DNA of 64,000 nucleotides from G958295645 sp965242735 (lineage in GTDB: Bacteria; Gemmatimonadota; Gemmatimonadetes; Longimicrobiales; Gaopeijiaceae): positions 1,364,001-1,428,000 of the forward strand of contig OZ251497.1 in assembly GCA_965242735.1 (NCBI GenBank), written 5' to 3'. Below are positions 35,261 to 44,362 of the stretch, one piece after another (position 1 is the first letter of the stretch; the number at the start of each line of letters is the position of its first letter). The translations under genes were made by a program, and so were the position numbers. The notes beneath the pieces are model-generated. The model had not been told where the DNA came from, ran no database searches, and worked only from the letters and a program-made list of their open reading frames with translations.

Positions 35261-36412
35261 TCAGCTCTTCTCCAGGACTCGGGCCGGGGCGAGCGCGCTT
35301 CGGCCGTAGCGGGCGCGAACGAGATCGGCGGCGCGGGCCGCGTCGCGGTCCTTCTCGGTCTCTTTGCCTCCGTCGTTGCCGAACATGGCGGCCTGCTGGC
35401 CGTCGGCTTGGCGCACCAGGTTGCTCGCGGCCACGCCGACGAGCCGGGCCGGGGCGCGCCGCCGGGCTCGGAGTTCGCGCAGCAGGGAGACGGCCGCCTG
35501 GAAGAGGCCGCGGTCCGTCTCGATCCCTTCCGGCAGCGTGCTGCCCGCTTGGCGGGTCTTCCAGTCGTGATCGCGCAGCTTGACGGTGACGGTGCGGGCC
35601 CGGAGCTCCTGGGCGCGCAGCTGGCGTCCCACGGAGCAGCACAGCGCCAGGAGGCGGCGTTCGATCTCTTCGTCGTCGCGCAGGTCCTCGAAGAACGTGC
35701 GCTCGGAACTGACGGACTTCCGGCGCTCGCTGGCGGCCACTTCGCTGGGATCGATCCCCCGCGCGCGCTCCCAGAGCCACTGCCCGCGCGCCCGGCCGAA
35801 CCATTGCGCCAGCCATTCCTTCTCGACCGCCGCCGCCTCGGCGGCCGTCCGCAGCCCCCGGCGCTCGAGCCGTGCCGCGAACGCCGGTCCCACGCCCGGC
35901 AGGTCCTTCAGGTCGAAGCGGGCCATGAAGCGCGCCTCGTCTCCCGGCGCCACGACGTGCACGCCGTCGGGCTTGGCGACGCCCGCCGCCATCTTGGCCA
36001 CGATCCGCCGCGTTCCCCCGCCCAGCGACACCGTCACTCCGGCGCCTGCGCGCACGGCCTTGCGGATGCGCTCGGCGGCGCCGGCCAAGTCCTCCCCGCC
36101 CGGCATGCGCTCGGTGCCCGTCAAGTCCAAGTAGAATTCGTCGATGGAGGCGGACTGCACGACCGGGGCGTGTTCGGACAGGACGCGCCGCACCGCCCGG
36201 CTGCGCTCCGCGCACGCGCCCCGAGGCACCGGAACGACGACGGCCTCCGGACAGAGCCGGAAGGCTCGTGCCGTCGGCATTCCCGACCGGACGCCCTTGG
36301 CGCGCGCCCGGTAGGACGCCGAGGTGACGACGCCCCGCGCGCTCGACCCGCCCACGAGCAGGAATGGCTCGCGGCCCGCGCCCTCCGGGTCCTCCAGGCG
36401 GGCGACCTGCAC
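35261..36412 (-). CDS. dinB: Y-family DNA polymerase (DinB/Pol IV)
   Basis: Translesion polymerase. Palm motif SIDEFYLDLTG (residues ~88-98), steric/dNTP segment SASYRARAKGVRSGMP, helix-hairpin-helix DLKDLPGVGPAFAARLERRG, little finger with ERTFFEDLRDDEEIERRL. The first standard start is GTG 36412, but the conserved first motif LLADCDAFFVQVARLE, with the metal-binding Asp, begins 27-30 bases further upstream (to about 36445). No ATG, GTG or TTG is available there before an in-frame TAG. The true start is therefore non-standard (CTG or ATC near 36436-36442) or a base is missing in the adjacent C5 run. Confidence 0.85.
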   Translation of the reverse strand: MQVARLEDPEGAGREPFLLVGGSSARGVVTSASYRARAKGVRSGMPTARAFRLCPEAVVVPVPRGACAERSRAVRRVLSEHAPVVQSASIDEFYLDLTGTERMPGGEDLAGAAERIRKAVRAGAGVTVSLGGGTRRIVAKMAAGVAKPDGVHVVAPGDEARFMARFDLKDLPGVGPAFAARLERRGLRTAAEAAAVEKEWLAQWFGRARGQWLWERARGIDPSEVAASERRKSVSSERTFFEDLRDDEEIERRLLALCCSVGRQLRAQELRARTVTVKLRDHDWKTRQAGSTLPEGIETDRGLFQAAVSLLRELRARRRAPARLVGVAASNLVRQADGQQAAMFGNDGGKETEKDRDAARAADLVRARYGRSALAPARVLEKS

Positions 36413-36582
36413 GAAGAAGGCGTCGCAGTCGGCCAGCAGGATTCGCCGGGCGCCTTGTCGGCGGGGGATGGAATTCGACAGGTTCTACCTCCGGGAGTCG
36501 GCCTTCGCGAAACTTACGCAGGCGGCCGGCGTCCCGTTCCTTGGCCGGCCTCACCGCACATCTTCCAGGAGACGCAAGCCCC

Positions 36583-37194
36583 ATGGCCTACCCGTTCCAG
36601 CTGCCCGACCTGGGCTACGCGCACGACGCGCTCGAGCCTCACGTCGACGCGCGCACGATGGAAATCCACCACGGCAAGCACCACGCCGCCTACACCGCCA
36701 ACCTGAACGCGGCCCTCGAAGGCCACCCGCATCTGCACGGCAAGTCCGCCGATCAGCTCGTGGGCGACTTGGACGCGCTGCCGTCCTCCGTTCGCGCCGC
36801 GGTGCGCAACAACGGCGGCGGCTGGGTCAATCATTCCTTCTTCTGGAACCTGCTCGCGCCCGGAGGCGCCGGCGCTCCCGAGGGTCCGCTGGCGAGCGCG
36901 ATCGACGCGACGTTCGGGAGCCTCGAAGCGTTCAAGGCCGAGTTCGCGCAGGCGGCCGCCACGCGGTTCGGTTCGGGCTGGGCGTGGCTGTCCCGAGGTC
37001 CGGACGGCGCGCTTGCGGTATCTTCGACCGCCAACCAGGACACGCCCCTCATGGAGGGACGGACGCCCGTGGTCGGCGTGGACGTGTGGGAGCACGCCTA
37101 CTACCTCAAGTACCAGAACCGCCGCCCGGACTACGTCGCCGCGTTCTGGCACGTGCTGAACTGGACCGTGGCCGGAGAGAACTTCGGGGCCTAG
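36583..37194 (+). CDS. sodB: Iron/manganese superoxide dismutase
   Basis: 203 residues, normal length. Metal ligands are visible in MEIHHGKHHAAY, WVNHSFFW and DVWEHAYYLKYQNRRPDYVAAFWHVLNW. Converts superoxide to oxygen and peroxide. ATG 36583 follows CCAGGAG about 10 bases upstream. Fe versus Mn cannot be decided. It is divergent from dinB and followed by marC after 42 bases. Confidence 0.95.
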   Translation: MAYPFQLPDLGYAHDALEPHVDARTMEIHHGKHHAAYTANLNAALEGHPHLHGKSADQLVGDLDALPSSVRAAVRNNGGGWVNHSFFWNLLAPGGAGAPEGPLASAIDATFGSLEAFKAEFAQAAATRFGSGWAWLSRGPDGALAVSSTANQDTPLMEGRTPVVGVDVWEHAYYLKYQNRRPDYVAAFWHVLNWTVAGENFGA

Positions 37195-37236
37195 CCGCGC
37201 GGCGGGTGCGCCGCCGTCCGAACCGAGCGAACCGAG

Positions 37237-37875
37237 ATGAAAGACAACCTCGCCTTCGCCGTCGTGGCGTTCACGTCGCTGCTGGTGGTGTACAATCCGC
37301 TGAGCGCGATGCCGGTCTTCGTGTCGCTCACGCGGGACGACACGGAGCGCGGGCGGCGGACGACCGCCTTGATCGGGGTGATCGCCTCGGTCGCCGTGAT
37401 GGTGGCGTTCGGCGCGGCCGGCCCCGCCATCCTGACCTTCTTCGGCATCACCACGGAAGCGTTCCAGATCGCCGCCGGCATCCTGTTCTTCGGCGTCGGC
37501 TCCGACATGCTGCAAGCCCAGCGGTCGCGCTTGATCACGACGCGCCAGGAACAGGACGAGGCCTCGCACCGAAACACGACGGCGATCGTGCCGCTGGGCC
37601 TGCCCACGCTGTCCGGCCCCGGGACCATCGTGACCATGATCGCGCTGAACGCCGAAGCCACGAATCCGGTGCAGGTCTTCTCCGTCTACGTGGCCGCCGT
37701 GCTGGTCGGCGTGGTGACGTTGCCGCTGCTGCTGCTGGCGCCGGCCGTGCTGGGCGCGCTCGGCCGGACCACCCTGAACGTCGCCATTCGCATCATGGGC
37801 CTGCTGGTGATGGTGGTGGGCGTCCAGTTCATCATCAACGGGGCGACCGGCGTGATCGCGACGTGGAGCGACTGA
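37237..37875 (+). CDS. MarC-family integral membrane protein
   Basis: 212 residues with six predicted membrane helices. The family motif YNPLSAMPVFVSLT is at residues ~19-32, and the second half-repeat carries PLGLPTLSGPGTIVTMI. The function of MarC/UPF0056 proteins is unresolved. Probably cotranscribed with sodB. Confidence 0.88.
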   Translation: MKDNLAFAVVAFTSLLVVYNPLSAMPVFVSLTRDDTERGRRTTALIGVIASVAVMVAFGAAGPAILTFFGITTEAFQIAAGILFFGVGSDMLQAQRSRLITTRQEQDEASHRNTTAIVPLGLPTLSGPGTIVTMIALNAEATNPVQVFSVYVAAVLVGVVTLPLLLLAPAVLGALGRTTLNVAIRIMGLLVMVVGVQFIINGATGVIATWSD

Positions 37876-37986
37876 CGGGTCGGCGGGGCCGGGGCCGGCG
37901 GGGCGGTTGGGTCCGCGAGCGCGAGGCCGTCCGTCCAGCCCTTTCCCGCGACCGGACCACGGGGCTGGGGCTTGGGCCGCCGGATG

Positions 37987-38015
37987 TTTACAATTGGAGC
38001 GCAACGCGTTACGTT
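37987..38015 (+). promoter_or_regulatory. Sigma-70-like promoter upstream of the LysM gene
   Basis: TTTACA (37987-37992), a 17-base spacer and TACGTT (38010-38015) fit a housekeeping promoter. This is a rare AT-rich patch. It lies 77 bases before the LysM gene start and includes the palindrome AACGCGTT in the spacer. Confidence 0.4.
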
Positions 38016-38091
38016 GATTCTTCGCGCCGGGGTTGTGCGCGGCGCGGGCGGGTTCGGTGACGTGACGCTGGCTGGCAGAGGAGGCATGCGC

Positions 38092-38865
38092 ATGCGGAGC
38101 AAGACTTTCGTGTTCGTGCTGGTGGCCGCGGCGACGGCGGGCGCGGCCTTCCCTGGACTTGCGCACTCGCAGAGCCTGCGGGGCAGCAGCAAGGCGATGC
38201 GCGAGCAGCATGCGCAAGCGCGGGCGCACGACTTCACGTTCCTCACGAATTCGTCGCACGTCGGCCGCTTCGTCGACTTGGGGCTTCTGGTGCCGCTGCG
38301 GGGGAACCGCGACTACACCGTCAACGCGGGCGTGTCGTTCAAGTACGCGCGGCCCGCCGTGCGCGTGTTCGTGGAGCGCTTGGCCGCCCAGTACCGCCGG
38401 GCGTGCGGCGAGCCCTTGGTGGTGACCAGCCTGACGCGGCCCAAGTCGCGCCAGCCCCGCAACGCGTCGGATCTGTCCGTCCACCCGACGGGCATGGCCG
38501 TCGACCTGAGGCGCAGCACTTCGCCCGCATGTCGGTCGTGGCTGGAACGCGTCCTGCTCGACTTGGAGAAGGCGTCCGTGCTGGAAGCGACCCGCGAGCG
38601 GTATCCGCCGCACTACCACATCGCGCTCTATCCGAATCAATACGACCGGTACGTGGAGCGCATCGAGTCGGCGCGCCGGGTGCGCTTGGCCTCCGGGGCC
38701 GCCGATCCGCAAGTCGCGAGGCACAAGGTCCGCAACGGCGACTCTCTGTGGGGGATCGCGCGGTCCTACGGCATCACGGTGGACCGGCTGAAGTCCGCCA
38801 ACAATCTCCGGGGCTCGCGCATCTATCCGGGCCAGCTGCTGGAAGTGCCGCTGAACGGTTCGTAG
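38092..38865 (+). CDS. Exported M15-like/DUF5715 protein with C-terminal LysM
   Basis: 257 residues. ATG 38092 is favoured over ATG 38086 because AGAGGAGG is 7 bases upstream of the former. Signal peptide MRSKTFVFVLVAAATAGAAF...AHSQ. The central domain has SVHPTGMAVDLRR and, later, HYHIALYP, the H-x6-D ... H-x-H layout of LAS/M15-type zinc peptidases, so cleavage of cell-wall peptides is plausible. The last ~45 residues (HKVRNGDSLWGIARSYGITVDRL) form a LysM peptidoglycan-binding domain. Confidence 0.82.
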   Translation: MRSKTFVFVLVAAATAGAAFPGLAHSQSLRGSSKAMREQHAQARAHDFTFLTNSSHVGRFVDLGLLVPLRGNRDYTVNAGVSFKYARPAVRVFVERLAAQYRRACGEPLVVTSLTRPKSRQPRNASDLSVHPTGMAVDLRRSTSPACRSWLERVLLDLEKASVLEATRERYPPHYHIALYPNQYDRYVERIESARRVRLASGAADPQVARHKVRNGDSLWGIARSYGITVDRLKSANNLRGSRIYPGQLLEVPLNGS

Positions 38866-39298
38866 CGCTCCGGCGTCGCCCCGGCGCCGTACGCCAAGTC
38901 GGCGGTCCGCAGCCTGCGCACGTCTTCTTGGCGGCCCCACCGAGACGCGCGGGGCGGGAGGACGCGGAGCGGGGTTTGATGCGACCGGTGTGGCGTGGTC
39001 TTGCCGTTTGGGCGGTTTCCGGCGTCGTCGGCCGCCGCTCGGCAGTTGTCCGAAAAGTGGGTCCCGTCCAGCCATGCCAACGCCCCTGGATCGGTGCGAC
39101 TGTTTCCTCCCGGCGGCGCCGCCCGCCCTCCGGCGCGGGTTCTGCTCGACCGAACGACCCTCTGCCGAAGGGCGGCGTCGGCGTCCCCGGCCGCCCATTC
39201 ACGGGGCGGGAACGCTTCCCCCGGGCGGCGCCCGGCGTCCTCGGCCGCCGTTGGCGTCGTCCGGCAACGGACTTGGAGACTTGGACAGGAGAAACGCA
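38866..39298. other. Intergenic gap before the pilus operon
   Basis: 433 GC-rich bases. No supported gene. It should contain the terminator of the LysM gene and the promoter of the pilus operon. A stem such as CCGGGCGG/CCGCCCGG-type sequence recurs but no clean terminator is seen. Confidence 0.4.
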
Positions 39299-39838
39299 AT
39301 GACGCACACGAAGGGATTCACGCGCCCCGGCCGCCCTAGAGTCCGACGGCCAGTGGCGGGCCGAACTCCGGGCGAGCGAGGGCTCACGTTGGTCGAGCGC
39401 CCGCGCCGAGCCATGGCCGAGCCGGTCCGTCCGAGCGGAGGGCCGGACCAGCGAGGGTTCACGCTGATCGAGCTGCTGGTCGTGCTGGTGATCATCGGAG
39501 TCGTCGCTTCGATTGCCGTGCCGCAGTTCTCGGAGACGCGCAACATGGCGTACTACGCCGCCCTTCGGGCCGACCTCAGGAACTTGGCGGCCCAGCAGGA
39601 GCTGTACTACGCCAGCCACTACAAGTACTCGGCGCACGAAGACAGCCTGGGGTTCGTGCGCTCCGCCGGGGTGGACAGTCTGGCGGTGGCCGTGGCGTCG
39701 GCGGGGTGGTCCGCGACGGCCACGCACCGGGGCCTGGGCGACGCGACGAAGGGGTGCGGAGTCTTCTCGGGGAACGCCGCCGCCGCCGGCCTGCGGGGCG
39801 GCCCGACCGATCCGGGAGTGGTGGCGTGCACGAACTGA
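39299..39838 (+). CDS. pilA: Type IV major-pilin-like protein with a duplicated leader
   Basis: 179 residues; AGGAG lies 6 bases before ATG 39299. The prepilin site is DQRG/FTLIELLVVLVIIGVVASIAVPQF, with cleavage after Gly about residue 53. That leader is very long. It contains a second, diverged copy of the site (ERG/LTLVERP, about 25 residues upstream), probably from an in-frame duplication of ~75 bases. After the N-terminal helix (NLAAQQELYYASHYKYS) comes a short globular domain with two Cys near the end, as in type IVa pilins. First gene of the operon. Confidence 0.88.
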   Translation: MTHTKGFTRPGRPRVRRPVAGRTPGERGLTLVERPRRAMAEPVRPSGGPDQRGFTLIELLVVLVIIGVVASIAVPQFSETRNMAYYAALRADLRNLAAQQELYYASHYKYSAHEDSLGFVRSAGVDSLAVAVASAGWSATATHRGLGDATKGCGVFSGNAAAAGLRGGPTDPGVVACTN

Positions 39839-40308
39839 CGGGCCGGCGGGGGATGCGGGGCGGCGTGCGGTCCGGGCGGGGCTGGCTTGGCCGCAGCGGG
39901 TTCGGCCTCATCGAGGTGGCGCTCGTGTTGGCCGCGCTGGCCGTGCTGGCGCCGCCGATCTGGAGCGCGGCGGCCCGCGTGCGCGAGCGGTTCCTGGTGC
40001 GCAATGCCCGCGAGGAAGCGGCGCGTCTGTTTGCGGCGGCTCGGTGGACGGCGATTGCCGACGGGGGCGCCACGGTCGTTCTGGCCGCGGATCCGCCTTC
40101 GGGCATGGTTGTTTCCGCGACGGGGGACACGGTCGCGTTCGCCCGCCTGGGCCGCGACGGCATGTCGTTGAGCTGGACGGGAAGGGACCGAGTGGCCTTC
40201 GGGCCGCTGGGCTTGGGGCGCGTGGCCAGCCGCACGCTCACGTTCTCCCTGGGCGGCGAGAGCCGGCGCCTGGTCGTCTCCACGTACGGAAGGGTGTCGC
40301 GCCGGTGA
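39826..40308 (+). CDS. Minor pilin, FimT/GspH-like
   Basis: 160 residues from GTG 39826, which overlaps the pilin gene; ATG 39853 is an alternative. Prepilin-type site and helix: SGFGLIEVALVLAALAVLAPPIWSAA. The C-terminal domain is beta-rich (ATVVLAADPPSGMVV...TLTFSLGGESRRLVV), as in FimT/GspH. The stop overlaps the next start as GTGA. Likely part of the pilus-initiating tip complex. Confidence 0.75.
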   Translation: MHELTGRRGMRGGVRSGRGWLGRSGFGLIEVALVLAALAVLAPPIWSAAARVRERFLVRNAREEAARLFAAARWTAIADGGATVVLAADPPSGMVVSATGDTVAFARLGRDGMSLSWTGRDRVAFGPLGLGRVASRTLTFSLGGESRRLVVSTYGRVSRR

Positions 40309-40715
40309 CGGCCGGTTCGCGGGGCGCGTCTCCTGGAAGAAGATCGCGTCGCCCTCGCGTCGGGCGCGTCGCTCCGCCGGCCGCCGGTTCGCAGGGCACG
40401 TCTCTGCTGGAAGCGCTGGTCGCGATCGTCGTGCTCAGCGTCGGCTTGGGCAGCGTGGCGTCGCTCACGCGGATGTCGGCGTCGGCCCTGGTGCGGGCGC
40501 GCGCGCTCGACGAGACCCACGCGGCGCTGCACAGCTTCATCGACTCGGCGAGCGCGGCGGGCGTTCGGCCGTCCGCGGGCGCCCGGGACCTGCCCTTCGG
40601 AGAGCTCTCCTGGGACGTGCCGGCGGCGGCCGGGGCCGAGGCCACGGCGCGCTTCGAGCACGACGCCTTGCCCGGTCCGGTCGAATTCGCGTTCGCGGTG
40701 AGGGTGGACTCGTGA
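40305..40715 (+). CDS. Minor pilin, PilV/GspI-like
   Basis: 136 residues from GTG 40305. A basic leader is followed by SQGTSLLEALVAIVVLSVGLGSVASL, the prepilin helix of the PilV/GspI type (TSLLEALVA with the conserved Glu). A short C-terminal domain follows. Coupled on both sides by GTGA overlaps. Confidence 0.75.
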   Translation: MTAGSRGASPGRRSRRPRVGRVAPPAAGSQGTSLLEALVAIVVLSVGLGSVASLTRMSASALVRARALDETHAALHSFIDSASAAGVRPSAGARDLPFGELSWDVPAAAGAEATARFEHDALPGPVEFAFAVRVDS

Positions 40716-41419
40716 GGAGCGGCGGCCTGGGGCGGGCGGGATTCATGCTTGCGGAAGCGGTGGCGAGCGCCGCGCTGCTCCTGCTGATCGTGCAGGCATG
40801 CTGGTGGATGATCGCGGTGCAGGCGTCCGTGGCCGTGCGCGTGTCGCGCGGCGCCCAGGCGCTGGACGAGACGAGGCTGGCGCGCCACGTCCTGGCCGCC
40901 GAAGTCGGCGCGGGCGCGCAAGGCGAGGACTGGGCGCTCGTCGGGCGCGAGCTTCGCCTGCGGGCCTTCAGGGGCGTCGCGTTCTCGTGCCGGGGCCAAC
41001 CGGCCTCGGCGTGGGGCGTGGCGTGGTCCGGCCACCGCGATCCGAACTCGGCGAAGGACTCGGTGCTGGTGCTCTCGGGCGACGGTCGCTGGCAGGCGGC
41101 CGAGCTCGTGCGGACGCGGCGCCGGCAGTCCTTGGATTGTCCCGATCTGCACGGCTTCGAGCGGCAGCTGTGGACGCTGGACCCGGCCCCGCAGAGCCCG
41201 GTGGCCGCCCTCTTCTTCGAACGCGGCGCGTATCGCTTCTCGGACGAGGCGTTTCGCTACCGGGCTGGCTCGCGTTGGCAACCGCTAGCCAGCGGTGCCT
41301 TCGACGCCGACTCGACGACGATGGAGTCGGGGCCGGGCGGAAGCCTGCGGGTGCGCGTCAAGGGCGAGAGCGGCGCCCTGGGTCCTGCGAGGCGGTGGAC
41401 GCTCTGGGGGCGCGGGTGA
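40712..41419 (+). CDS. Minor pilin, PilW/GspJ-like
   Basis: 235 residues from GTG 40712. Leader MRSGGLGRAG/FMLAEAVASAALLLLIVQACWWM is a prepilin-type site with the conserved Glu five residues in. The rest is a beta-rich domain. Position after the PilV-like gene and before a PilX-like gene supports the PilW/GspJ assignment. Confidence 0.72.
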   Translation: MRSGGLGRAGFMLAEAVASAALLLLIVQACWWMIAVQASVAVRVSRGAQALDETRLARHVLAAEVGAGAQGEDWALVGRELRLRAFRGVAFSCRGQPASAWGVAWSGHRDPNSAKDSVLVLSGDGRWQAAELVRTRRRQSLDCPDLHGFERQLWTLDPAPQSPVAALFFERGAYRFSDEAFRYRAGSRWQPLASGAFDADSTTMESGPGGSLRVRVKGESGALGPARRWTLWGRG

Positions 41420-42614
41420 AGGCGGGCCGCTTGAGCCTTGGCCGGACCGGGGCCGACCGCTCCCGCCGTCGGGCGCGGATGAAGGCGGGCGCACTGGGGC
41501 CTTGGATGGCGCCGGCGGCCGCTGCGGGCCGCCCGAGCCTTCGCCGCCTCCGTGCCGCCCGTCCTCGTGGTCGGGCGCGGACCGGGGCGGGGAGCTCGGT
41601 CGGCGGCCCGAAGCCTGGGGCGGATGCCGGATTCGCTCTGGCGTTCGTCCTGCTGGCCATGCTGGCGGCGCTGGGCATCGCTTCGGCGGCGGTGGCCGCG
41701 GCGGTCGGACAGGTGCGAGCGGCGGCCGCCGCGGGCCGGGTCGTGGAGTCGGCGGCGGCTGCGCGGGCGGGCCTCGAGAGCGCGTTGGCCTCGGCAGGAG
41801 GCGCCTCGGTCGCCGTGGCCGGCGATTCCGCCGTGGCCCTCGCCGCCGGGGTGTTCTCGACGGGCGCGGCTTGGAGCGTGGCGGCGATTCGTCTGTCGGC
41901 GGAGACGCACTTGCTGCTCGGCGAGGGGCGCGTGGGCGACGGCGTGCCGTGGCGCGAAGGCCGAATCGCCTGGTGGATGCAGCCGGCGGCTCGGGTCGCC
42001 GGACTGCGCGCCGTCGTGGAGAGCGCCGGCTTGTCGCCGGGCGCGACGGTGGAAGTCGGCGATCTGCTGGCGGCCGTCCCGGCGTGCCGGCCTGTGCCCA
42101 CGAGGTCGCGATCCTGCAGAGGTTCGGCGGCGCCGTCCCCGCGCAGGGTGGCCTTCCCGCGCCGCCGGAGTGGGGCGGCCCCGCCGGGTCGGGCTACGAG
42201 TCCGTGCGGCTGGGCTGGCTGGGCCTGCCGCAGCTTCTGGACCGGGCCGACCGGAACGTCCCGGCGGCGATGCCGGGCGCGGCCTCGTGGCAGGGCTTGG
42301 TCGCGGCGAAGGCCGACGTCGTGGTGACCGGGGACGGCGCGGGCGTGCTGGCGGTGGACGGCGACCTCACGATCGAGTCCACGGGATCGTGGACGGGGCT
42401 GGCGCTCGTGTCGGGTTCGGTGACGCTGCTGGGGACGTCGCGGCTGGTAGGGCTGCTGCGAAGCGGCGGAACGGTGAACGCCGGCCCGAACGCGGTCGTG
42501 GACGGCTCGGCGTGCGCGGCGCTGGCCAGCCTGTCCAACGCTCCTTCGCTGATGCGGCCGATCTGGTTTCCGGGACGCTCCTGGGCGGGGCCGGTCTCGG
42601 CGGGCGCGCGATGA
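41416..42614 (+). pseudogene. PilX/GspK-like minor pilin, frameshifted by an 8-bp duplication
   Basis: Starts at GTG 41416 (GTGA overlap); an ATG copy of the same start lies 63 bases on at 41479. The first frame gives a long basic leader, the hydrophobic helix GFALAFVLLAMLAALGIASAAV and about 200 further residues. The frame then changes at 42079-42094, where CCGGCGTG and CCGGCCTG stand in tandem. Removing one 8-base copy gives a continuous 396-residue frame through VPACAHEVAILQ to the ATGA overlap with pilM. Either a recent inactivating duplication, phase-variable slippage or an assembly error. Confidence 0.7.
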
Positions 42615-43654
42615 GAGCCGGATGGCTGCGAAGGCCGCGGACGGTGGCCGGGCTCGACGTGGGCAGCCGGTACGCGAAGCTGGTCGAGGTGGCTCACGGG
42701 GGCGACGAGCCCGAGGTCGTCGGGATCGGGGTCCGCGACTTGGCGGACGGCGTCGTCGTGGAAGGCTCCGTTGCGGATCCCGGCAGCGTCGCCGAAGTGC
42801 TCCGGGCCCTGCGAGGCGGCGGGGGCGCCAAGCGCTCCGACATCGTTGCCGCGGTGGGCGGGCACGACGTGTTTCTGAAGCGGGTGGCGATTGAGTCCCG
42901 CACGTCGGCGGACATGGCCGACGCGATGCGCCGCGAGGCGGAGCGCCGGGTGCCGTTCGACATCGACGGCGTGCGCGTGGATCATCACGTGCTCGCGCCC
43001 TCCGCGGACGGCAGCGCCGCAGAGGTGCTCCTCGTGGCCGCCAAGAAGGATGTCGTGGACGCGAGAATCGCGCTGCTGGCGGAAGCGCGAATCGCGCCCG
43101 CGGCGATCGAGGTGGAGGCCCTGGCGCTCCACAACGCGCTGTGCCACAACCGTCCCGACGCCCGGGACGGGGTCGTGGCGCTCGCCGATGTCGGGCACCA
43201 AGTCACGAACGTCAACGTGATGGAGGACGGCGTGCCCGTCGTGTGCGCGCATCTGCCTCTCGGCTCCAAGGGCCTGGAGGCGGCGGTCGAACGCGAATGC
43301 GGCGTCGAGACGGCCGAGGCGAGGCGGCGGCTGCACGACGCGGGGCCGTCGCCCGAGGTCGCTCGCCTGGTGACGGCGACGGCCCGGCAGATTGCCGCCG
43401 AGATCGAGCGCTGCGCGGCGTTCCTGGCGGCTCGGGGGTCGCTGGCCACGCTGGGCCGCGTCTTCCTGAGCGGCGGCGCGGCAAGCATTCCCGGCTTGGC
43501 CGACGGCGTGGCGAACCGGCTCCGCGCCGAGACCTGCGTCGTCAATCCGTTCGCACGAGTCGCGATTCGTCCCGGCGTGGCCGGGGGCGCTTGGCTGTCG
43601 CAGACCCCGGCCATGCTGCTGCTGGCGCTGGGTCTGGCGCTGCGGTCGGTGTGA
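42611..43654 (+). CDS. pilM: Type IV pilus assembly ATPase-fold protein PilM
   Basis: 347 residues. FtsA/actin-like fold: TVAGLDVGSRYAKLVEV at the N-terminus (phosphate 1 region), VVALADVGHQVTNVNVM (phosphate 2), and VFLSGGAASIPGLADGV (adenosine loop). PilM sits on the cytoplasmic side and binds the PilN N-terminus. ATG 42611 overlaps the preceding stop as ATGA. Confidence 0.92.
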   Translation: MRAGWLRRPRTVAGLDVGSRYAKLVEVAHGGDEPEVVGIGVRDLADGVVVEGSVADPGSVAEVLRALRGGGGAKRSDIVAAVGGHDVFLKRVAIESRTSADMADAMRREAERRVPFDIDGVRVDHHVLAPSADGSAAEVLLVAAKKDVVDARIALLAEARIAPAAIEVEALALHNALCHNRPDARDGVVALADVGHQVTNVNVMEDGVPVVCAHLPLGSKGLEAAVERECGVETAEARRRLHDAGPSPEVARLVTATARQIAAEIERCAAFLAARGSLATLGRVFLSGGAASIPGLADGVANRLRAETCVVNPFARVAIRPGVAGGAWLSQTPAMLLLALGLALRSV

Positions 43655-43657
43655 CGC

Positions 43658-44362
43658 ATGACGCGAGAACGCGTGCCGGGCGGAGCCATGATCGACATCG
43701 ACTTGATGCCCAAGGGGCGCCGGCCCGCGTCCGACGAGGCGTGGTCCGGGTCGTTGCGCGGACTCTACGTGCGGAGCTTGCTGGCGGACCCGTGGGTTGC
43801 GGCGGCCGGACTCGCGTCCGCGCTTGCGCTTGGGCTGGCCGCGGCGCTGTGGATCGCGGAGACGAAGCGAGCCGGGCGCGTGCATCGCGATCTGGAGGCC
43901 GCAAAGGCCGACTCGGCGCGCTACGCGGCGCTCGTCGGCCGGAGCGAGGCGCTTTCGGCTCGTCGCGACGCCATTGCCCGCCGGGTCGCGCGGATCCGCG
44001 AGATCGACGCCCGGCGCTACGCGTGGCCAAGAACGCTGGACGAAGTGGCCGCCGCGCTCCCCGCCGGGGCGTGGCTGACGCAGGTGCGGCAAGTCGAAGC
44101 GGCGGAGGCGCGGCGGTTTCGCGTCGAGGGCAGGGCGTCGACCCACCTCGCGCTGGCCAGCTTCTGGAACGCGCTCGAAGCGTCTCGCTCGATCGCCAAC
44201 GTTCGCTTGGTGAGCACCGAGCATGCGGCCGAGGCGAGCCGCGGCGCCGCGGTCGGAAGCGGCGTCGACGCCTTCGTGCTGGAAGCGGACCAAGTGCGCC
44301 CGCCGCCGGACGAATTGGACCTGGTCGTGCTGTTCGGCGCCCCGGCGGGCGGGGGGCGATAG
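43658..44362 (+). CDS. pilN: Type IV pilus alignment protein PilN
   Basis: 234 residues. The PilM-binding motif appears as IDIDLMPKGRRP near residue 12, one membrane helix is at about 45-65, then a coiled coil and a ferredoxin-like periplasmic domain (PAGAWLTQVRQVEAAEARRF...). It starts 3 bases after pilM. Inner-membrane part of the alignment complex with PilO. Confidence 0.88.
   Translation: MTRERVPGGAMIDIDLMPKGRRPASDEAWSGSLRGLYVRSLLADPWVAAAGLASALALGLAAALWIAETKRAGRVHRDLEAAKADSARYAALVGRSEALSARRDAIARRVARIREIDARRYAWPRTLDEVAAALPAGAWLTQVRQVEAAEARRFRVEGRASTHLALASFWNALEASRSIANVRLVSTEHAAEASRGAAVGSGVDAFVLEADQVRPPPDELDLVVLFGAPAGGGR

Noticed and set aside
32904..36584. The minus-strand open frame that continues upstream of the ATPase for 3.7 kb
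   Set aside because: It is antisense to the symporter and out of frame with dinB; only the part from GTG 32903 has family motifs.
38988..39003. Possible sigma-54 promoter (TGGCGTGGTCTTGC) before the pilus operon
   Set aside because: The GG and GC elements are one base too close for a -24/-12 promoter and the site is ~300 bases from the pilin start.
36514..39198. 894-codon minus-strand open frame
   Set aside because: Antisense to sodB, marC and the LysM gene, with Arg/Gly/Ala composition typical of shadow frames.
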